Position numbers and translations under genes: made by a program. Shown here piece after piece: positions 1 through 10,270 of a DNA stretch of 64,000 nt (position 1 is its first letter; each line of letters begins with the position of its first letter). Where the stretch lies: the NCBI RefSeq assembly GCF_009828925.2, contig NZ_WUTY02000001.1:3502492-3566491 (forward strand), written 5' to 3'. The notes below the pieces were generated by a model, which ran no database searches, was not told where the DNA came from, and worked only from the letters and a program-made list of their open reading frames with translations. The DNA comes from Methylicorpusculum oleiharenae. GTDB taxonomy: Bacteria > Pseudomonadota > Gammaproteobacteria > Methylococcales > Methylomonadaceae.

Positions 1-2
1 CA

Positions 3-3000
3 ACCGGAGTCTTGAATTTGCCGCGGATCAGTTCCAGGGGGTTCGGACTGTCTTACGATCCGCTGACCATCGGTTCCCACGGCGGTAACGTCGCAATTTC
101 AGCAGCCGAAGGGGTCATTATAGAAGGCCGGATGTCGGCCGCAGGCGGCAATGCACCCGGCACCTCGGGCGGAAGCTTATCGGTTCGTCTTGACAGCACC
201 CGCAGAGAAGAGCCGACTGATGAAGGTATCGTTTTGAATTTCCCGGTTTTACCCGGCATTCTCAATCTGGCTCAACAAAAAAATACGCTTTTTACGCCGG
301 AGTTTGAATCAGGGGGTGATAACTTGCCCGTCAACCTGACACGGCAAGGCCATCTTTCCGCGAATCTGATTACAAACGGCAATTTTGCATCGCTGAGCCT
401 ACAGGCAGATAACGAAATCCGGTTTCAAGGTGATGTCAACTTAACGCTTCAACATGCGCTTAATCTTGACACTCCAAAATACGGGTGGGAGAGTCTGGCG
501 ACTGGCGATAGCGGGCGTGTTGAATTAACTGCGGCTCATGCCGTCATCGGTTCGGAATTGAATCGAACGGCAGACGGTAACCCAACCGGTGGAGAGGGTA
601 AGCTCACCGTGAATGCCGGCCTTATTGAGTTGTTCGGCGGCACTTACACCAGCGGTTTTGATGAAGTGAATTTTAACGCCGGCAATGATATCCGCTTGCG
701 TGGTATACGCCTGCTGTTTGCGGATAGGGACTTTGTCGGCGAATTTAAGACAGCAGCCGATTTGAATTTGGCAGCCGGTCAAATTCATACAACGACTTTA
801 TCGGACTTTAGTCTGGTTGTTAACGGTAATCCTGACGGAACCATCACATTTAAAGGCAACGGTCAAAGCCGTCCTGTCTTGTCGGCTTATTCCAAATTGA
901 CGGTTAAGGCACCGAATATCCAACAGAACGGCATTGTTAAGGCACCGTTCGGGGAGATCTTTTTAGATGCGGCGGAAACCATCAAATTTGGAGCGAACAG
1001 CATCACTTCAGTCTCGGCGGAAGGTCAGGTTATTCCCTTCGGTATAACCGAAGGCGGCCTTGAATGGCTTTATCCGATCGGCGGCCAAAACTTGATTGTT
1101 GCAGCGCCGGATAAAAATATAACGATCAAAGCGGATAAAATTCAACGTGAGGTAGGCGCCACCATCGATTTGTCAGGCGGCGGCGATTTGTTGGCTTATG
1201 AGTTTATTCCCGGCATAGGCGGTTCCAGAGATGTTTTGGCGACGAGTCAATCTTACGCCGTGATCCCCGGATATTCCGGCTATGCGCCTTTCGATCCCTT
1301 AGAGTCGCCACAATCCGGATTAACGGTTGGGGACAGTCTGTTTCTGGGAGCAGGCAGCGGGCTTTTATCCGGCTTTTACACGTTGTTGCCGGCTCATTAC
1401 GCATTGCTTCCCGGGGCGTATTTGATTACGCCGCAAGCGGGCAGCCGCGATATGGTGCCCGGCACGAAGACAATCAATTTGGAAGGCGCTTCGGTTGTCG
1501 CTGGTTTCAATGCCTTGAGCGGCTCGTCGGCACGTGACCAACGATGGTCGGGCTTCGCAGTTGAACCTGGCAGTATTGCGTTAACCCGCTCACAATTGAA
1601 CTTGACGACAGCGAATCAATTTTTCGCGCAACAAGCGATTAACAGCGAAACGGCCATGCCGAGACTGCCTCAGGATGCCGGGCACTTGATTTTCGACGCG
1701 AAGACACAACTGGATTTGCCTCGTGTGTTGGCTGGTGCTGCTAACGGCGGGCTGGCGGGTTTGGTCGATATCGTTGCTGAAAACATAGCCGTCGTTAATA
1801 CCAAAAACGGTCTGGTCAATACCGTGCAACTTCAAGTCAGCGATCTTGATACGTTCGATGTCGGCAGCCTCCTGATAGGTGGAGTCAGATCATTCGATCA
1901 GACTACCGGTGCTGTTAATTTGGATGTCAAATCAAAAACAGTGACATTGACCGAAGACACGGTTCTGAAAGGTCAGGAAATGCTACTGGCTGCGACTCAA
2001 AAAGTCGAATTACAAAAAGGTGCTTCAGTTGTCGCGGTCGGTAAAAAGCCCGTTTCGGAAACCTCGCCGGTTTTGGAAGTGTCCGGAGACGGTGCATTAA
2101 TGCGCGTGTCTACCGGTCCTCAAGCGATCATCAGGAGGACCGGCTCGCAAGGTCTTGATGGCGACTTGATGATCAATGAAGGAACACTGGTATCGTCTGC
2201 TACAGGCTCGGTTCTGTTTGATTCGACGCGTCAACTGAAAATGAACGGTGAACTCGAAGCCGGTAATTCGCTAAACATCGGTGCCGAAGCGATTAATCTG
2301 GGCGAAGTGAATGATGCGTTAACCGGATTATCGTTCGATGATTCCCAATTGAGTCGTTTGAACTCAAAAGAGTTGGTCTTGACCAGTCGTAGCAACATCA
2401 ACTTTTACGGCAGTATTTATCAAACCGATGCTGACGGTATACCCTTGCTTGATGCCGAAGGCCGAAACTTGCCGGTCGTATTAGGCAATGTGGTATTTGA
2501 TGCGGCCGGTTTTGCCGGATTTGATAATGCCGGTAAAACAGCGAGAATTTCTGCCGAAACTCTCACGTTAAGAAATCATGCCAATCTAACCAGTGTTACC
2601 GGAAATGGAACCGGTCAGTTAGCTTTGTCGGCTGAGCATTTGATACTGGACGGCGGCAACTTTACTGTATCCGGTTTTGAATCAGGAACCCATTTCGATC
2701 TGAGTGGTTCGGTGACCGGTTCCGGGGTGACGCAATTGACTTCACTTGGCGATATAACGATCAAGGCCGGTTATATCACCGGTTTAACGGGTTCTGAAAC
2801 GGCGATCGATGCCGGCGATCATGCATTAACACTGACCAAATCGACGGCTGCTGCCTCGCAATCTGCACTGACCGGCATAGCCGCCGAGCTGAGTTTGAGC
2901 GCAGGTTCTATCGCTATCGATGCGCCTTTGCTGTTTCGCAGCGGAACAGTAATAGCGAAGGCTAAATCGGGTGATGTCACCCTCGGTAAAGACGCAATGA

Positions 3001-6000
3001 TCGATGTTTCAGGTATTGTCGTCAATGCCGGTTTGAGCGATCCAGTTCATTTACGGGCCGGACGCATCGATTTAACCTCTCAACAGCAAAATATCATCGC
3101 CCAAGCGGGCAGCAGGATGTTGCTGAATGCCTATACCCCGAAAATGGCTGCCGGGAGTTTGACTTTATCGGCGGCTGAAGGTCAGGCAATACTGAATGGA
3201 ACAATTAATGCCAGTGGCGTAAATGCTGCTTTGGGTGGTGCGGTAGGTATTGATGTCGGTAGTATGGATGGCGCTGGATTCAGTGGCTTTAACACTATTT
3301 TTACCGGGTCAGGATTTACCGGTGCAGTGGATTTAAGGGTGCGTAACGGTGATTTGATCGTCGCTCAGAACGATGCGGTCAATGCGCATAACATCAAACT
3401 GACCGCTGATAACGGCGATCTGACCCTTGCCGGGACACTTAATGCCCGGGGAGCCGATGGCGGCTCTATCAACCTTAACTCGAACGGCAAATTGACGCTG
3501 GCATCGACGGCAACTGTAAACGCAAGTGCGCAAGGCGTGGCCGGTAATGGCGGTAAGGTCAGGCTGTCTTCTGTAGAAGGTGGCGGTATCGAAATTGAAA
3601 ACGGCGCTTTAATTGCCGTTACAGATAACGGCGGCAGTGAGGGTGAGGTTCATCTGAGAGCGGACCGTTTAGCCGGTGATGTCAATATCGCGTCAATCTC
3701 TGCCGGTACGATAACCGGCGACTCGACTGTGACGATCGAAGCACTCAAGCGCTTCAATTACAGCATAATAAATGCTACGGCCATTGATGCGATTAAAAGC
3801 GACACCGCGTCTTATATGAATGCCATAGCCGTCGGTGGTATTGCCAATGCCAAATTCGGCCCTGGTTATGAAATAGCGCCCGGCGTCGAAGTCAGATCCG
3901 ATGGTGAGCTGTCGCTGTCTTCGAAGTGGGATTTGGTCGACTGGCGTTATGGGGCAAACAAAACGCCCGGCTATTTAACGCTCAGAGCGTCCGGTGATGT
4001 GTTAGTGCAACAGGATCTGACCGATGCTTTTGCGAACGGCATTATTCAGGTGACACCGACTTTGTTCCGGAACATAACCGATATGTTACAGACCGGCCGC
4101 TCATGGGATTACACGGTGGTTGCCGGTTCTTCCGATTCGGCCGATATTCAGGCAGTGTCTGATAACGCGGGTGATATCAGGCTTGCCAATAACATTAAAG
4201 TACGCACCGGCACGGGCGATATCGGCTTTTATGCCGGACGCGATATTGTTTACGGAAATGATAAATCGGTGGTTTATACCGCAGGTAGACCCGATGAAGT
4301 TGATCGTTTCGGACTTCCCATAACGCGCGTTACCTCTAACTTTTATGTCGAATATCCGCTTGAAGGCGGGGACATCAACTTCCAAGCCGGACGGGATATC
4401 AAAGGCGCAGTGACCAATCAGATTGCTACCGATTGGCTGTTAAGAACGGGCAATTGGTCGCGCAATGAAACCCATACCGGAGAAAGGCCGACTGCTTGGG
4501 GGATAGCTGTAGGCACTCGCGTTGGATCGAGCATAACGCCTGATTACCGTCAAAATGTCGGAGCCTTGGGCGGCGGCAATATTACGATAAGGGCGGAAGG
4601 GGATGTCAGTGATCTTTCAGTTGTGATACCGACAACCGGAAAGCAGGTGGGACAACGGGTGGCACCTCAAAATCCGGCTAACCAGAATTATTTGACCAAT
4701 GTGGTCGAAATCAATGGCGGCGGACATCTTGATCTTACCTCGGGTGGTGATTTGAAAGGGGGGATGTTTTATGTCGATGGAGGCACCGCTACCTTGAATG
4801 TTGCTGGTTCTTTGACCGCCGGTTCATTCAAGACGGTCAGCCAGCCGGAAATGAATCCGGTTTTGGCATTAGGTGACTCGCAATTTTATATTACGGCGGG
4901 AAAAGACATTGCCGTTCAGGCGATTATTGACCCGATGACTTTGCCGCAACCGCAAAGCAAAAGGCCGGATTTAGCGAACCTGTTTTTCAGGTATAGCGCC
5001 GACAGTGCCGTTTCGTTCATTTCAATGGCCGGTAAAATCAGTCTCGATAATAATGCTTCGTCACTGACCGACTTTTTGAATCACCAGCGAACCGGGGCTA
5101 ATACCATGAATTTTTCAGGTAGCGCCAGAGAGCCTATTTTTGTCAATCCGGCTTCTCTTAATGCTTATGCTCTGAACGGCGATATTGTTTTAAAAGAGAG
5201 CATGATTTTGTTCCCAAGCCCTACCGGACAATTCGAGCTTTTTGCAGCGAACAATATAGAGACCGGCGTCAGCGGTTCCAATATCAACATAGCCATGTCG
5301 GACACTAATCCGGCCTTGCTGCCTTCCGTGTTATATCCGGCGGCAAGCTACAACGACGCCAATTTGAGACTGGTCTCCTCCGGACAGAGTAACGAACCCG
5401 ATAAGCTGTTTGCGCCGGTACCTAATCATATCAACGATTTAAAACCTGCACTGATCAGCACACTGAATGGAAACATCAGAGGTATTAATCCGCTTCTGTT
5501 TGTCATGGCCAAACAGACGGAGGTCATGACTGGAAAGGATATACGCAATGTCAGTTTTCAAATTCAGCATAATTTTGAAGGAGCTGAATCGATTATCAAT
5601 GCCGGACGCGATTTTAAATACGACATCGCCAGAAACCCGTCAACCGGTGCGTTGTTCAACGTCGTGCAAAAGCTTGAGGTTTCAGGTCCCGGACAATTGA
5701 CCGTTCTTGCCGGTCGGAATGTCGATTTGGGTTCATCGGAAGGCATCACTACCGTCGGCAATCAGATCAATCCAGCTCTGGCTGCAGATGGAGCCAACAT
5801 TGATGTGATCTCGGGGCTCGCCAAAACCAATCTTGATGTTGCTGCTTTTGTCAGTCAGATAGTGACCGACAGGGATGCTTATATTGAAGCTAATCGGCAG
5901 GACATTATTGAACATATGCGGCAATTGACCGAGGATAATGCGTTAGCCGAAAGTGATGCAATTGAAGCCTTCAAAAACCTTTCGTTAACTGATCAAGCCG

Positions 6001-7208
6001 AATTTGCCGGTCACTATCTCATCGAGAGGGAAGTTTTTAATCAAGCTTATCAGCAGGGTATTATCGATTATATGCGGCGATTCACCGGCAATGATGCGTT
6101 AGCCGGAAGCGCTGCGATCGACGCGTTTAAAAAGCTCTCTTTAACTGAGCAGGCTCACTTTAATGCGCACTATCTGTCTGCAATCAGAAAGCCGTTTAAC
6201 GAGATGATGAAAATACAAGGCGCACGGTTTTCAAATGCGAAAAACAGCTTTGATAATACTGCTGACGAGGCTGATAAATTCAAATTCAAACAGGAGATGG
6301 ATTTGGCGCAACTCGAAATTCTGGCGGCAATTGAAGTGTTGTTCCCCGGTACTACCGTTTTGGCCGGAAACGATGGTTTTACCATCGACCCGGAAAAGGG
6401 TCTCGTGTTCAAGAACGGAAATGATGCTGACAGTATTTTAAGCGGCGCATTTGCTGCTGAGCGGGATACATCACAAACCGGCGATATTTCCATGTTCTTC
6501 AGCCGGATACACAGCACCGATGGCGGCGATATCAATTTGTATGCGCCGAATGGAGGTGTCAATGCCGGTTTGGCAGTGAATTCAAGCGGCGCTAAAGACT
6601 CCTCGCAACTCGGTATCGTGGCGCTCAAAAAAGGGGCAATTCATTCTATGGTTCGCGATGATTTCCAGGTCAATACGACACGGGTTATGACCTTGGGTGG
6701 CGGCGATATCATGATCGGTTCCACTGACGGCAATATTGACGCCGGTCGCGGCGCTAAAACCGCTTTGGCTGCGCCGGTTCCGATTGTCAGGTTCGATGAG
6801 AAAGGCAATTTGATCATTGAATTACCACCTGCAGTAGCAGGCAGTGGTATCAGGGCCAACGTGGCTCCGGACGGCTCACAAGGTGATGCACTGCTGTTTG
6901 CATTGCAAGGCATTATCGATGCGTCCGAAGCCGGTGTCGGCGGCAAGGATGTCACGGTTGGCGCAACGGCGATTGTCGGGTCCGATAACATTGATGTCGG
7001 CGGCGTATCGGTCGGTGTGCCGGTTGCTTCAACTGGAAGCCTCGCAGCAGGTTTGGGCAATGTCAGCAATGTGGCTGCAGCGGTTGCCGACGCTGTCGAT
7101 AGTTCCGGCGATGCGGCCAAGGACGCCGGCGATAAAATGGCCAGCGCCGCAGCATTAGGCATTATCAGCGTTGATATTCTCGGTTTCGGCGATGAGGAGG
7201 CGAATTAG
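3..7208 (+). CDS. Filamentous haemagglutinin-like giant surface protein, 5'-truncated by the window edge
   Basis: The frame is open to the first bases of the window, so the true start and the expected N-terminal secretion domain lie upstream; the TTG at 12 is only the first in-window start-like codon. About 2,400 residues are visible. Most of it is Gly/Asn/Asp-rich with recurring short strands (patterns such as GGxxxLxAxGxI and xGDIxLxA), the look of a right-handed beta-helix adhesin. Near residues 2155-2260 lies a segment of the type GDISMFFSRI...GGDINLYAPNGG...GGDIMIGSTDGNI, which I recognise as the DUF3739 region typical of this family's C-terminus. Two short Ala/Leu-rich helical repeats (around 5860-6180: IEHMRQLTEDNALA and IDYMRRFTGNDALA) interrupt the helix and look internally duplicated. 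Probably an exported adhesin or exoprotein. The genes downstream encode an ExbB/ExbD/TonB set and a porin, so it may belong to a TonB-linked surface system. Confidence 0.85.
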   Translation, partial: TGVLNLPRISSRGFGLSYDPLTIGSHGGNVAISAAEGVIIEGRMSAAGGNAPGTSGGSLSVRLDSTRREEPTDEGIVLNFPVLPGILNLAQQKNTLFTPEFESGGDNLPVNLTRQGHLSANLITNGNFASLSLQADNEIRFQGDVNLTLQHALNLDTPKYGWESLATGDSGRVELTAAHAVIGSELNRTADGNPTGGEGKLTVNAGLIELFGGTYTSGFDEVNFNAGNDIRLRGIRLLFADRDFVGEFKTAADLNLAAGQIHTTTLSDFSLVVNGNPDGTITFKGNGQSRPVLSAYSKLTVKAPNIQQNGIVKAPFGEIFLDAAETIKFGANSITSVSAEGQVIPFGITEGGLEWLYPIGGQNLIVAAPDKNITIKADKIQREVGATIDLSGGGDLLAYEFIPGIGGSRDVLATSQSYAVIPGYSGYAPFDPLESPQSGLTVGDSLFLGAGSGLLSGFYTLLPAHYALLPGAYLITPQAGSRDMVPGTKTINLEGASVVAGFNALSGSSARDQRWSGFAVEPGSIALTRSQLNLTTANQFFAQQAINSETAMPRLPQDAGHLIFDAKTQLDLPRVLAGAANGGLAGLVDIVAENIAVVNTKNGLVNTVQLQVSDLDTFDVGSLLIGGVRSFDQTTGAVNLDVKSKTVTLTEDTVLKGQEMLLAATQKVELQKGASVVAVGKKPVSETSPVLEVSGDGALMRVSTGPQAIIRRTGSQGLDGDLMINEGTLVSSATGSVLFDSTRQLKMNGELEAGNSLNIGAEAINLGEVNDALTGLSFDDSQLSRLNSKELVLTSRSNINFYGSIYQTDADGIPLLDAEGRNLPVVLGNVVFDAAGFAGFDNAGKTARISAETLTLRNHANLTSVTGNGTGQLALSAEHLILDGGNFTVSGFESGTHFDLSGSVTGSGVTQLTSLGDITIKAGYITGLTGSETAIDAGDHALTLTKSTAAASQSALTGIAAELSLSAGSIAIDAPLLFRSGTVIAKAKSGDVTLGKDAMIDVSGIVVNAGLSDPVHLRAGRIDLTSQQQNIIAQAGSRMLLNAYTPKMAAGSLTLSAAEGQAILNGTINASGVNAALGGAVGIDVGSMDGAGFSGFNTIFTGSGFTGAVDLRVRNGDLIVAQNDAVNAHNIKLTADNGDLTLAGTLNARGADGGSINLNSNGKLTLASTATVNASAQGVAGNGGKVRLSSVEGGGIEIENGALIAVTDNGGSEGEVHLRADRLAGDVNIASISAGTITGDSTVTIEALKRFNYSIINATAIDAIKSDTASYMNAIAVGGIANAKFGPGYEIAPGVEVRSDGELSLSSKWDLVDWRYGANKTPGYLTLRASGDVLVQQDLTDAFANGIIQVTPTLFRNITDMLQTGRSWDYTVVAGSSDSADIQAVSDNAGDIRLANNIKVRTGTGDIGFYAGRDIVYGNDKSVVYTAGRPDEVDRFGLPITRVTSNFYVEYPLEGGDINFQAGRDIKGAVTNQIATDWLLRTGNWSRNETHTGERPTAWGIAVGTRVGSSITPDYRQNVGALGGGNITIRAEGDVSDLSVVIPTTGKQVGQRVAPQNPANQNYLTNVVEINGGGHLDLTSGGDLKGGMFYVDGGTATLNVAGSLTAGSFKTVSQPEMNPVLALGDSQFYITAGKDIAVQAIIDPMTLPQPQSKRPDLANLFFRYSADSAVSFISMAGKISLDNNASSLTDFLNHQRTGANTMNFSGSAREPIFVNPASLNAYALNGDIVLKESMILFPSPTGQFELFAANNIETGVSGSNINIAMSDTNPALLPSVLYPAASYNDANLRLVSSGQSNEPDKLFAPVPNHINDLKPALISTLNGNIRGINPLLFVMAKQTEVMTGKDIRNVSFQIQHNFEGAESIINAGRDFKYDIARNPSTGALFNVVQKLEVSGPGQLTVLAGRNVDLGSSEGITTVGNQINPALAADGANIDVISGLAKTNLDVAAFVSQIVTDRDAYIEANRQDIIEHMRQLTEDNALAESDAIEAFKNLSLTDQAEFAGHYLIEREVFNQAYQQGIIDYMRRFTGNDALAGSAAIDAFKKLSLTEQAHFNAHYLSAIRKPFNEMMKIQGARFSNAKNSFDNTADEADKFKFKQEMDLAQLEILAAIEVLFPGTTVLAGNDGFTIDPEKGLVFKNGNDADSILSGAFAAERDTSQTGDISMFFSRIHSTDGGDINLYAPNGGVNAGLAVNSSGAKDSSQLGIVALKKGAIHSMVRDDFQVNTTRVMTLGGGDIMIGSTDGNIDAGRGAKTALAAPVPIVRFDEKGNLIIELPPAVAGSGIRANVAPDGSQGDALLFALQGIIDASEAGVGGKDVTVGATAIVGSDNIDVGGVSVGVPVASTGSLAAGLGNVSNVAAAVADAVDSSGDAAKDAGDKMASAAALGIISVDILGFGDEEAN

Positions 7209-7243
7209 CCCTCTGTTTAACCTGATAGGCGCTTATTTATCAC

Positions 7244-7273
7244 GGTCGCCGCGAAAACTGTTTCGCCGCGACC
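7244..7273 (+). terminator. Hairpin between the haemagglutinin gene and the ExbB-fusion gene
   Basis: Two 13-base arms (7244-7256 and 7261-7273) pair with one mismatch around the loop ACTG. The following AATAAATTT is only weakly T-rich, so this may attenuate rather than end transcription, or act as an mRNA-stabilising hairpin within the operon. Confidence 0.45.
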
Positions 7274-7349
7274 AATAAATTTCACAAAGTAACATAGATG
7301 TAACAATCGCTTGCGATAATTGAATTCTGATTTGAGTTTGAGAGAAATA

Positions 7350-9167
7350 ATGAAACGTTTTGCTTTTTTTCTGATTTTATTGGCTTTTGTACCGACTATC
7401 GCTTCCGCCTGGTGGAACGACGATTGGGCGTACAAGAAAAAAATAAATCTGGATACGAATACATTGACCCAGTCGGGCGTAACAATTCCTGATGACGGCT
7501 ATGCGTTGATCAGATTGCACACGGGTAACTTCGGTAATTTCCTGGATCTTGCCGAAAATGGTAAAGACATCCGGGTGCTGAGCGCCGATGAGCAAACGCC
7601 GTTAAAGTTTTTTATTGAAAAACTGGATCCTATTAATGAAATGGCGTTTATCTGGGTAAAACTGCCCAAGGATATGGCGGGCATGCCGGAACCGGCGATC
7701 TGGATTTATTCCGGAAATCCTGAAGCGGCTGACGGTCAGGATGCTCCCGGATCATTTGATGTCACGCAGATGTTGACATACCCTTTCTCAAAAGAAGGCA
7801 TCAAAGATTTATCCGCAAATAATCATCACCCGTCTGAAGCTACAGCCACGATCGCTGAAGGCGGGCTGATAGGTGAGGGTGCAGTGTTTCAAGGCAGTCA
7901 GATTATTAGAATTCCGGCATCGCCTTCATTGCAAATGCGTCCTGAGCAAGGCTGGACTTTTTCAGCGTGGTTAAAAATCGATCAGGCGCAAGTGGTCGAT
8001 AGCGTAGTTTTCCAGGTTGCCGGTTCAATGCAGAACCTGACTTTATCGGTTAGAGACAGCATGCCTTTTATCGAAGTTGTCGACAGTACCGGCGTCAAGC
8101 AGGGATTTGCCGGTTTAGCGCCTTTGGAAGCAGGCGCCTGGCATCATCTGGCCTTAGTGGCGAGTGCGGGTAATATTGCACTGTATATCGACGGTAAATC
8201 AACCGGTTCTTATCCTGTTTCGCTGACTGAATTTTCCGACGATGTCACCATCGGCGCCGATGCGCAAGGCGGCCGCGGCTATGTGGGCATGATGGATCAT
8301 ATTGTGCTCTATAAAACCGCTCGTGATGCCAATGCGCTGAGTTTTGATACCCTGATGCAAGGCCCTAACTCGACCTTGTTAACCTACGGTGAGGATGCCT
8401 CCGGGGACGATGACGGCGGTGGCGAGTCCCGGATTATGGCGACTCTTCGCGATGTAACGCCGGATGGCTGGGTCATTATCGGCTTATGCGGAATCATGTT
8501 TGTGATGAGCTGGATCGTCATGGTAGTGAAGTCCATCGTTTTGAACAAAAATCATAAAGAAAATCGCAATTTCGAAGATGAATTCACCAAACTGAAAGCC
8601 AGTGACATCAGTAATCTGAATCGTGAAACGACCGAAGATGATGAAGACATTGAAGAATCACCGATTCTGTTATCAATGACCGGCGGACATGCGCGGTTTG
8701 CAGGATCCTCCATCTACATTCTTTACCATGTCGGCGTGGAGGAAATGAACCGGCGTTTGGCGAGGGCGGTGGGTGCGGATGTGAGCGAGCCGATGATTTC
8801 CGAAAAAGGCATTAACTCGGTAAGAGCCGCCATGGAATCGGCATTGGTCAGGGAAATACAAAAACTGAACAATCAGATGGTGTTGTTAACCATCGCGATC
8901 AGCGGCGGACCTTTTCTGGGGCTGCTGGGAACTGTACTGGGGGTTATGATCACGTTCGGTGACATTGCTGCCAGCGGAGAAGTCAACGTCAATGCGATTG
9001 CACCTGGTATCGCGGCGGCGCTGGCAACTACAGTAGCCGGTTTGCTGGTCGCGATTCCTGCCCTCTTTGGTTACAACTATCTTGCCAGCCGGATTAAGTT
9101 GATTACGGCCGATATGTATATTTTCGTCGATGAGTTTACGACTAAATTATCCGAACAATACAGCTAA
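7350..9167 (+). CDS. DUF2341-LamG-MotA/TolQ/ExbB fusion protein
   Basis: The ATG at 7350 is preferred over the upstream in-frame TTG (7320): GAGAG sits just ahead of it and it gives a clean signal peptide (MKRFAFFLILLAFVPTIASA). The 605-residue product has a DUF2341 domain (about residues 25-145, starting WWNDDWAYKKKI), a LamG/concanavalin-like fold (about 160-335, with GWTFSAWLKI and AGAWHHLALV), an acidic Gly/Asp linker, a membrane helix near 375-395, a charged cytoplasmic segment, and a C-terminal MotA/TolQ/ExbB channel (about 480-600) with two hydrophobic helices (GPFLGLLGTVLGVM and AAALATTVAGLLVAIPALF). ExbB-type proteins form the proton channel that energises TonB. This fusion puts a large periplasmic lectin-like sensor on the channel. 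ExbD and TonB genes follow within about 25 bp each, supporting one complex. Confidence 0.85.
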   Translation: MKRFAFFLILLAFVPTIASAWWNDDWAYKKKINLDTNTLTQSGVTIPDDGYALIRLHTGNFGNFLDLAENGKDIRVLSADEQTPLKFFIEKLDPINEMAFIWVKLPKDMAGMPEPAIWIYSGNPEAADGQDAPGSFDVTQMLTYPFSKEGIKDLSANNHHPSEATATIAEGGLIGEGAVFQGSQIIRIPASPSLQMRPEQGWTFSAWLKIDQAQVVDSVVFQVAGSMQNLTLSVRDSMPFIEVVDSTGVKQGFAGLAPLEAGAWHHLALVASAGNIALYIDGKSTGSYPVSLTEFSDDVTIGADAQGGRGYVGMMDHIVLYKTARDANALSFDTLMQGPNSTLLTYGEDASGDDDGGGESRIMATLRDVTPDGWVIIGLCGIMFVMSWIVMVVKSIVLNKNHKENRNFEDEFTKLKASDISNLNRETTEDDEDIEESPILLSMTGGHARFAGSSIYILYHVGVEEMNRRLARAVGADVSEPMISEKGINSVRAAMESALVREIQKLNNQMVLLTIAISGGPFLGLLGTVLGVMITFGDIAASGEVNVNAIAPGIAAALATTVAGLLVAIPALFGYNYLASRIKLITADMYIFVDEFTTKLSEQYS

Positions 9168-9189
9168 TTAGAACTGCGAGTAATTACTG

Positions 9190-9594
9190 ATGCGTTATCA
9201 AGAAGAACTGGACAGTTATGATGAAATCAACGTCACATCGATGCTGGATTTGGCCTACGTTTTGTTGATTGTCTTTATCATCATGACCACCGCGGCGGTG
9301 CAGGGCATTACCGTCAATTTACCCAAAGCCAGCGATGCCCCCAGCTTGGCCAAGCCCAAAACTAAAGCCATTACGATTACCGCTGACGGAACGATATTTC
9401 TGGATACTTTTCCGGTGACACTGGAACAGCTTGAGTCCACGTTACAGCAGTACCGGGCGGCTGACCCTGATCTGCCTGTTGTTATCAAAGGGGATGCTAC
9501 CGTGCAGTATCAAAATGTGGTCGATGTTTTGGCCTTGCTGGGTCGGATCGACATCACTCAAATCGGACTGGTTACGCAAAATCTAGTCAGATAA
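9190..9594 (+). CDS. exbD: ExbD/TolR biopolymer transport protein
   Basis: A 134-residue protein with a short cytoplasmic N-terminus, one membrane helix around residues 20-42 and a periplasmic domain. The helix begins with MLDLAYVLLIVFIIMTT, which carries the conserved membrane Asp of ExbD/TolR needed for proton use. The periplasmic part ends with the usual DLPVVIKGDATVQYQNVVDVL motif. It lies 22 bp after the ExbB-fusion gene and 10 bp before tonB, so it is almost certainly co-transcribed and forms the stator subunit with that unusual ExbB. Confidence 0.9.
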   Translation: MRYQEELDSYDEINVTSMLDLAYVLLIVFIIMTTAAVQGITVNLPKASDAPSLAKPKTKAITITADGTIFLDTFPVTLEQLESTLQQYRAADPDLPVVIKGDATVQYQNVVDVLALLGRIDITQIGLVTQNLVR

Positions 9595-9604
9595 GCCTAT
9601 TCCC

Positions 9605-10264
9605 ATGACACATAAAAAACATTGGCGGGTTTATATCCCGAGGGTAGCGGCTGGTCTGATTGCAGCCATTGTGCTGGGTTTGTTGGCTTATTTTGTCAGT
9701 CAGATTGACTCGGAAAAACCGGAAAAGAAAGAAAAAAAGATTCAAGCCATCACCCTGCTCAAACCACCGCCTCCGCCACCACCGCCTCCCAAAATCGAGA
9801 AGCCGCCGGAGCCAGAAATAAAGGAAAAAATAGAGGAACCCGAGCCTGAACCGGAACCGGAAGATACGCCGGAAGAAGCACCCGAGGATGCCCCGGCTGA
9901 CACCGGTCTGGACGCTGAAGGAACCGCCGGATCAGATGGTTTCGGGTTGGTCGGACGTAAAGGCGGCAAAGGTTTGTTAGGTGGCGGCAGTCCGGTGAGC
10001 TGGTACAAGGGTGTCATCAGAAATCAATTGACCGAGTTGATTTCAGATCGCGACGATCTGAGACGCAGCAAATATACCGCCTCGGTAAAAATCTGGTTCG
10101 ACCTTGACGGAAACGTGCAACGCTTTGAGCTGACTAAAAGCAGCAGCGATTCCAAAGTTGACGAGTTATTGAAATTACAGTTGGGCAAGCTCAAGAAAAT
10201 CAGCAAGGCACCCCCTGTTGGCGTCAAATCCCCGGTCAAGTTACGTATTACTTCACGCATCTAG
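9605..10264 (+). CDS. tonB: TonB-family energy transducer
   Basis: A 219-residue protein with one N-terminal membrane helix (about 14-32), then a periplasmic rod with nine consecutive prolines and Glu/Pro repeats (PEPEPEPED), then a TonB C-terminal domain (about 130-219) with the pattern YTASVKIWFDLDGNVQRFEL. TonB spans the periplasm and passes proton-motive-force energy from ExbB/ExbD to outer-membrane receptors. No TonB-dependent receptor is next to it; the neighbours are a porin and the giant haemagglutinin, so its outer-membrane partner is unknown. Confidence 0.88.
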   Translation: MTHKKHWRVYIPRVAAGLIAAIVLGLLAYFVSQIDSEKPEKKEKKIQAITLLKPPPPPPPPPKIEKPPEPEIKEKIEEPEPEPEPEDTPEEAPEDAPADTGLDAEGTAGSDGFGLVGRKGGKGLLGGGSPVSWYKGVIRNQLTELISDRDDLRRSKYTASVKIWFDLDGNVQRFELTKSSSDSKVDELLKLQLGKLKKISKAPPVGVKSPVKLRITSRI

Positions 10265-10270
10265 AGAGAT

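Noticed and set aside
6641-7162. 173-residue minus-strand frame opposite the haemagglutinin gene end
   Set aside because: A low-complexity Ala/Pro/Thr shadow of the Gly/Asp-rich coding strand, within a clear gene on the other strand.
9742-10017. Ser/Gly-rich minus-strand frame opposite tonB
   Set aside because: It is the complement of the Pro/Glu-rich TonB rod and has no independent support.
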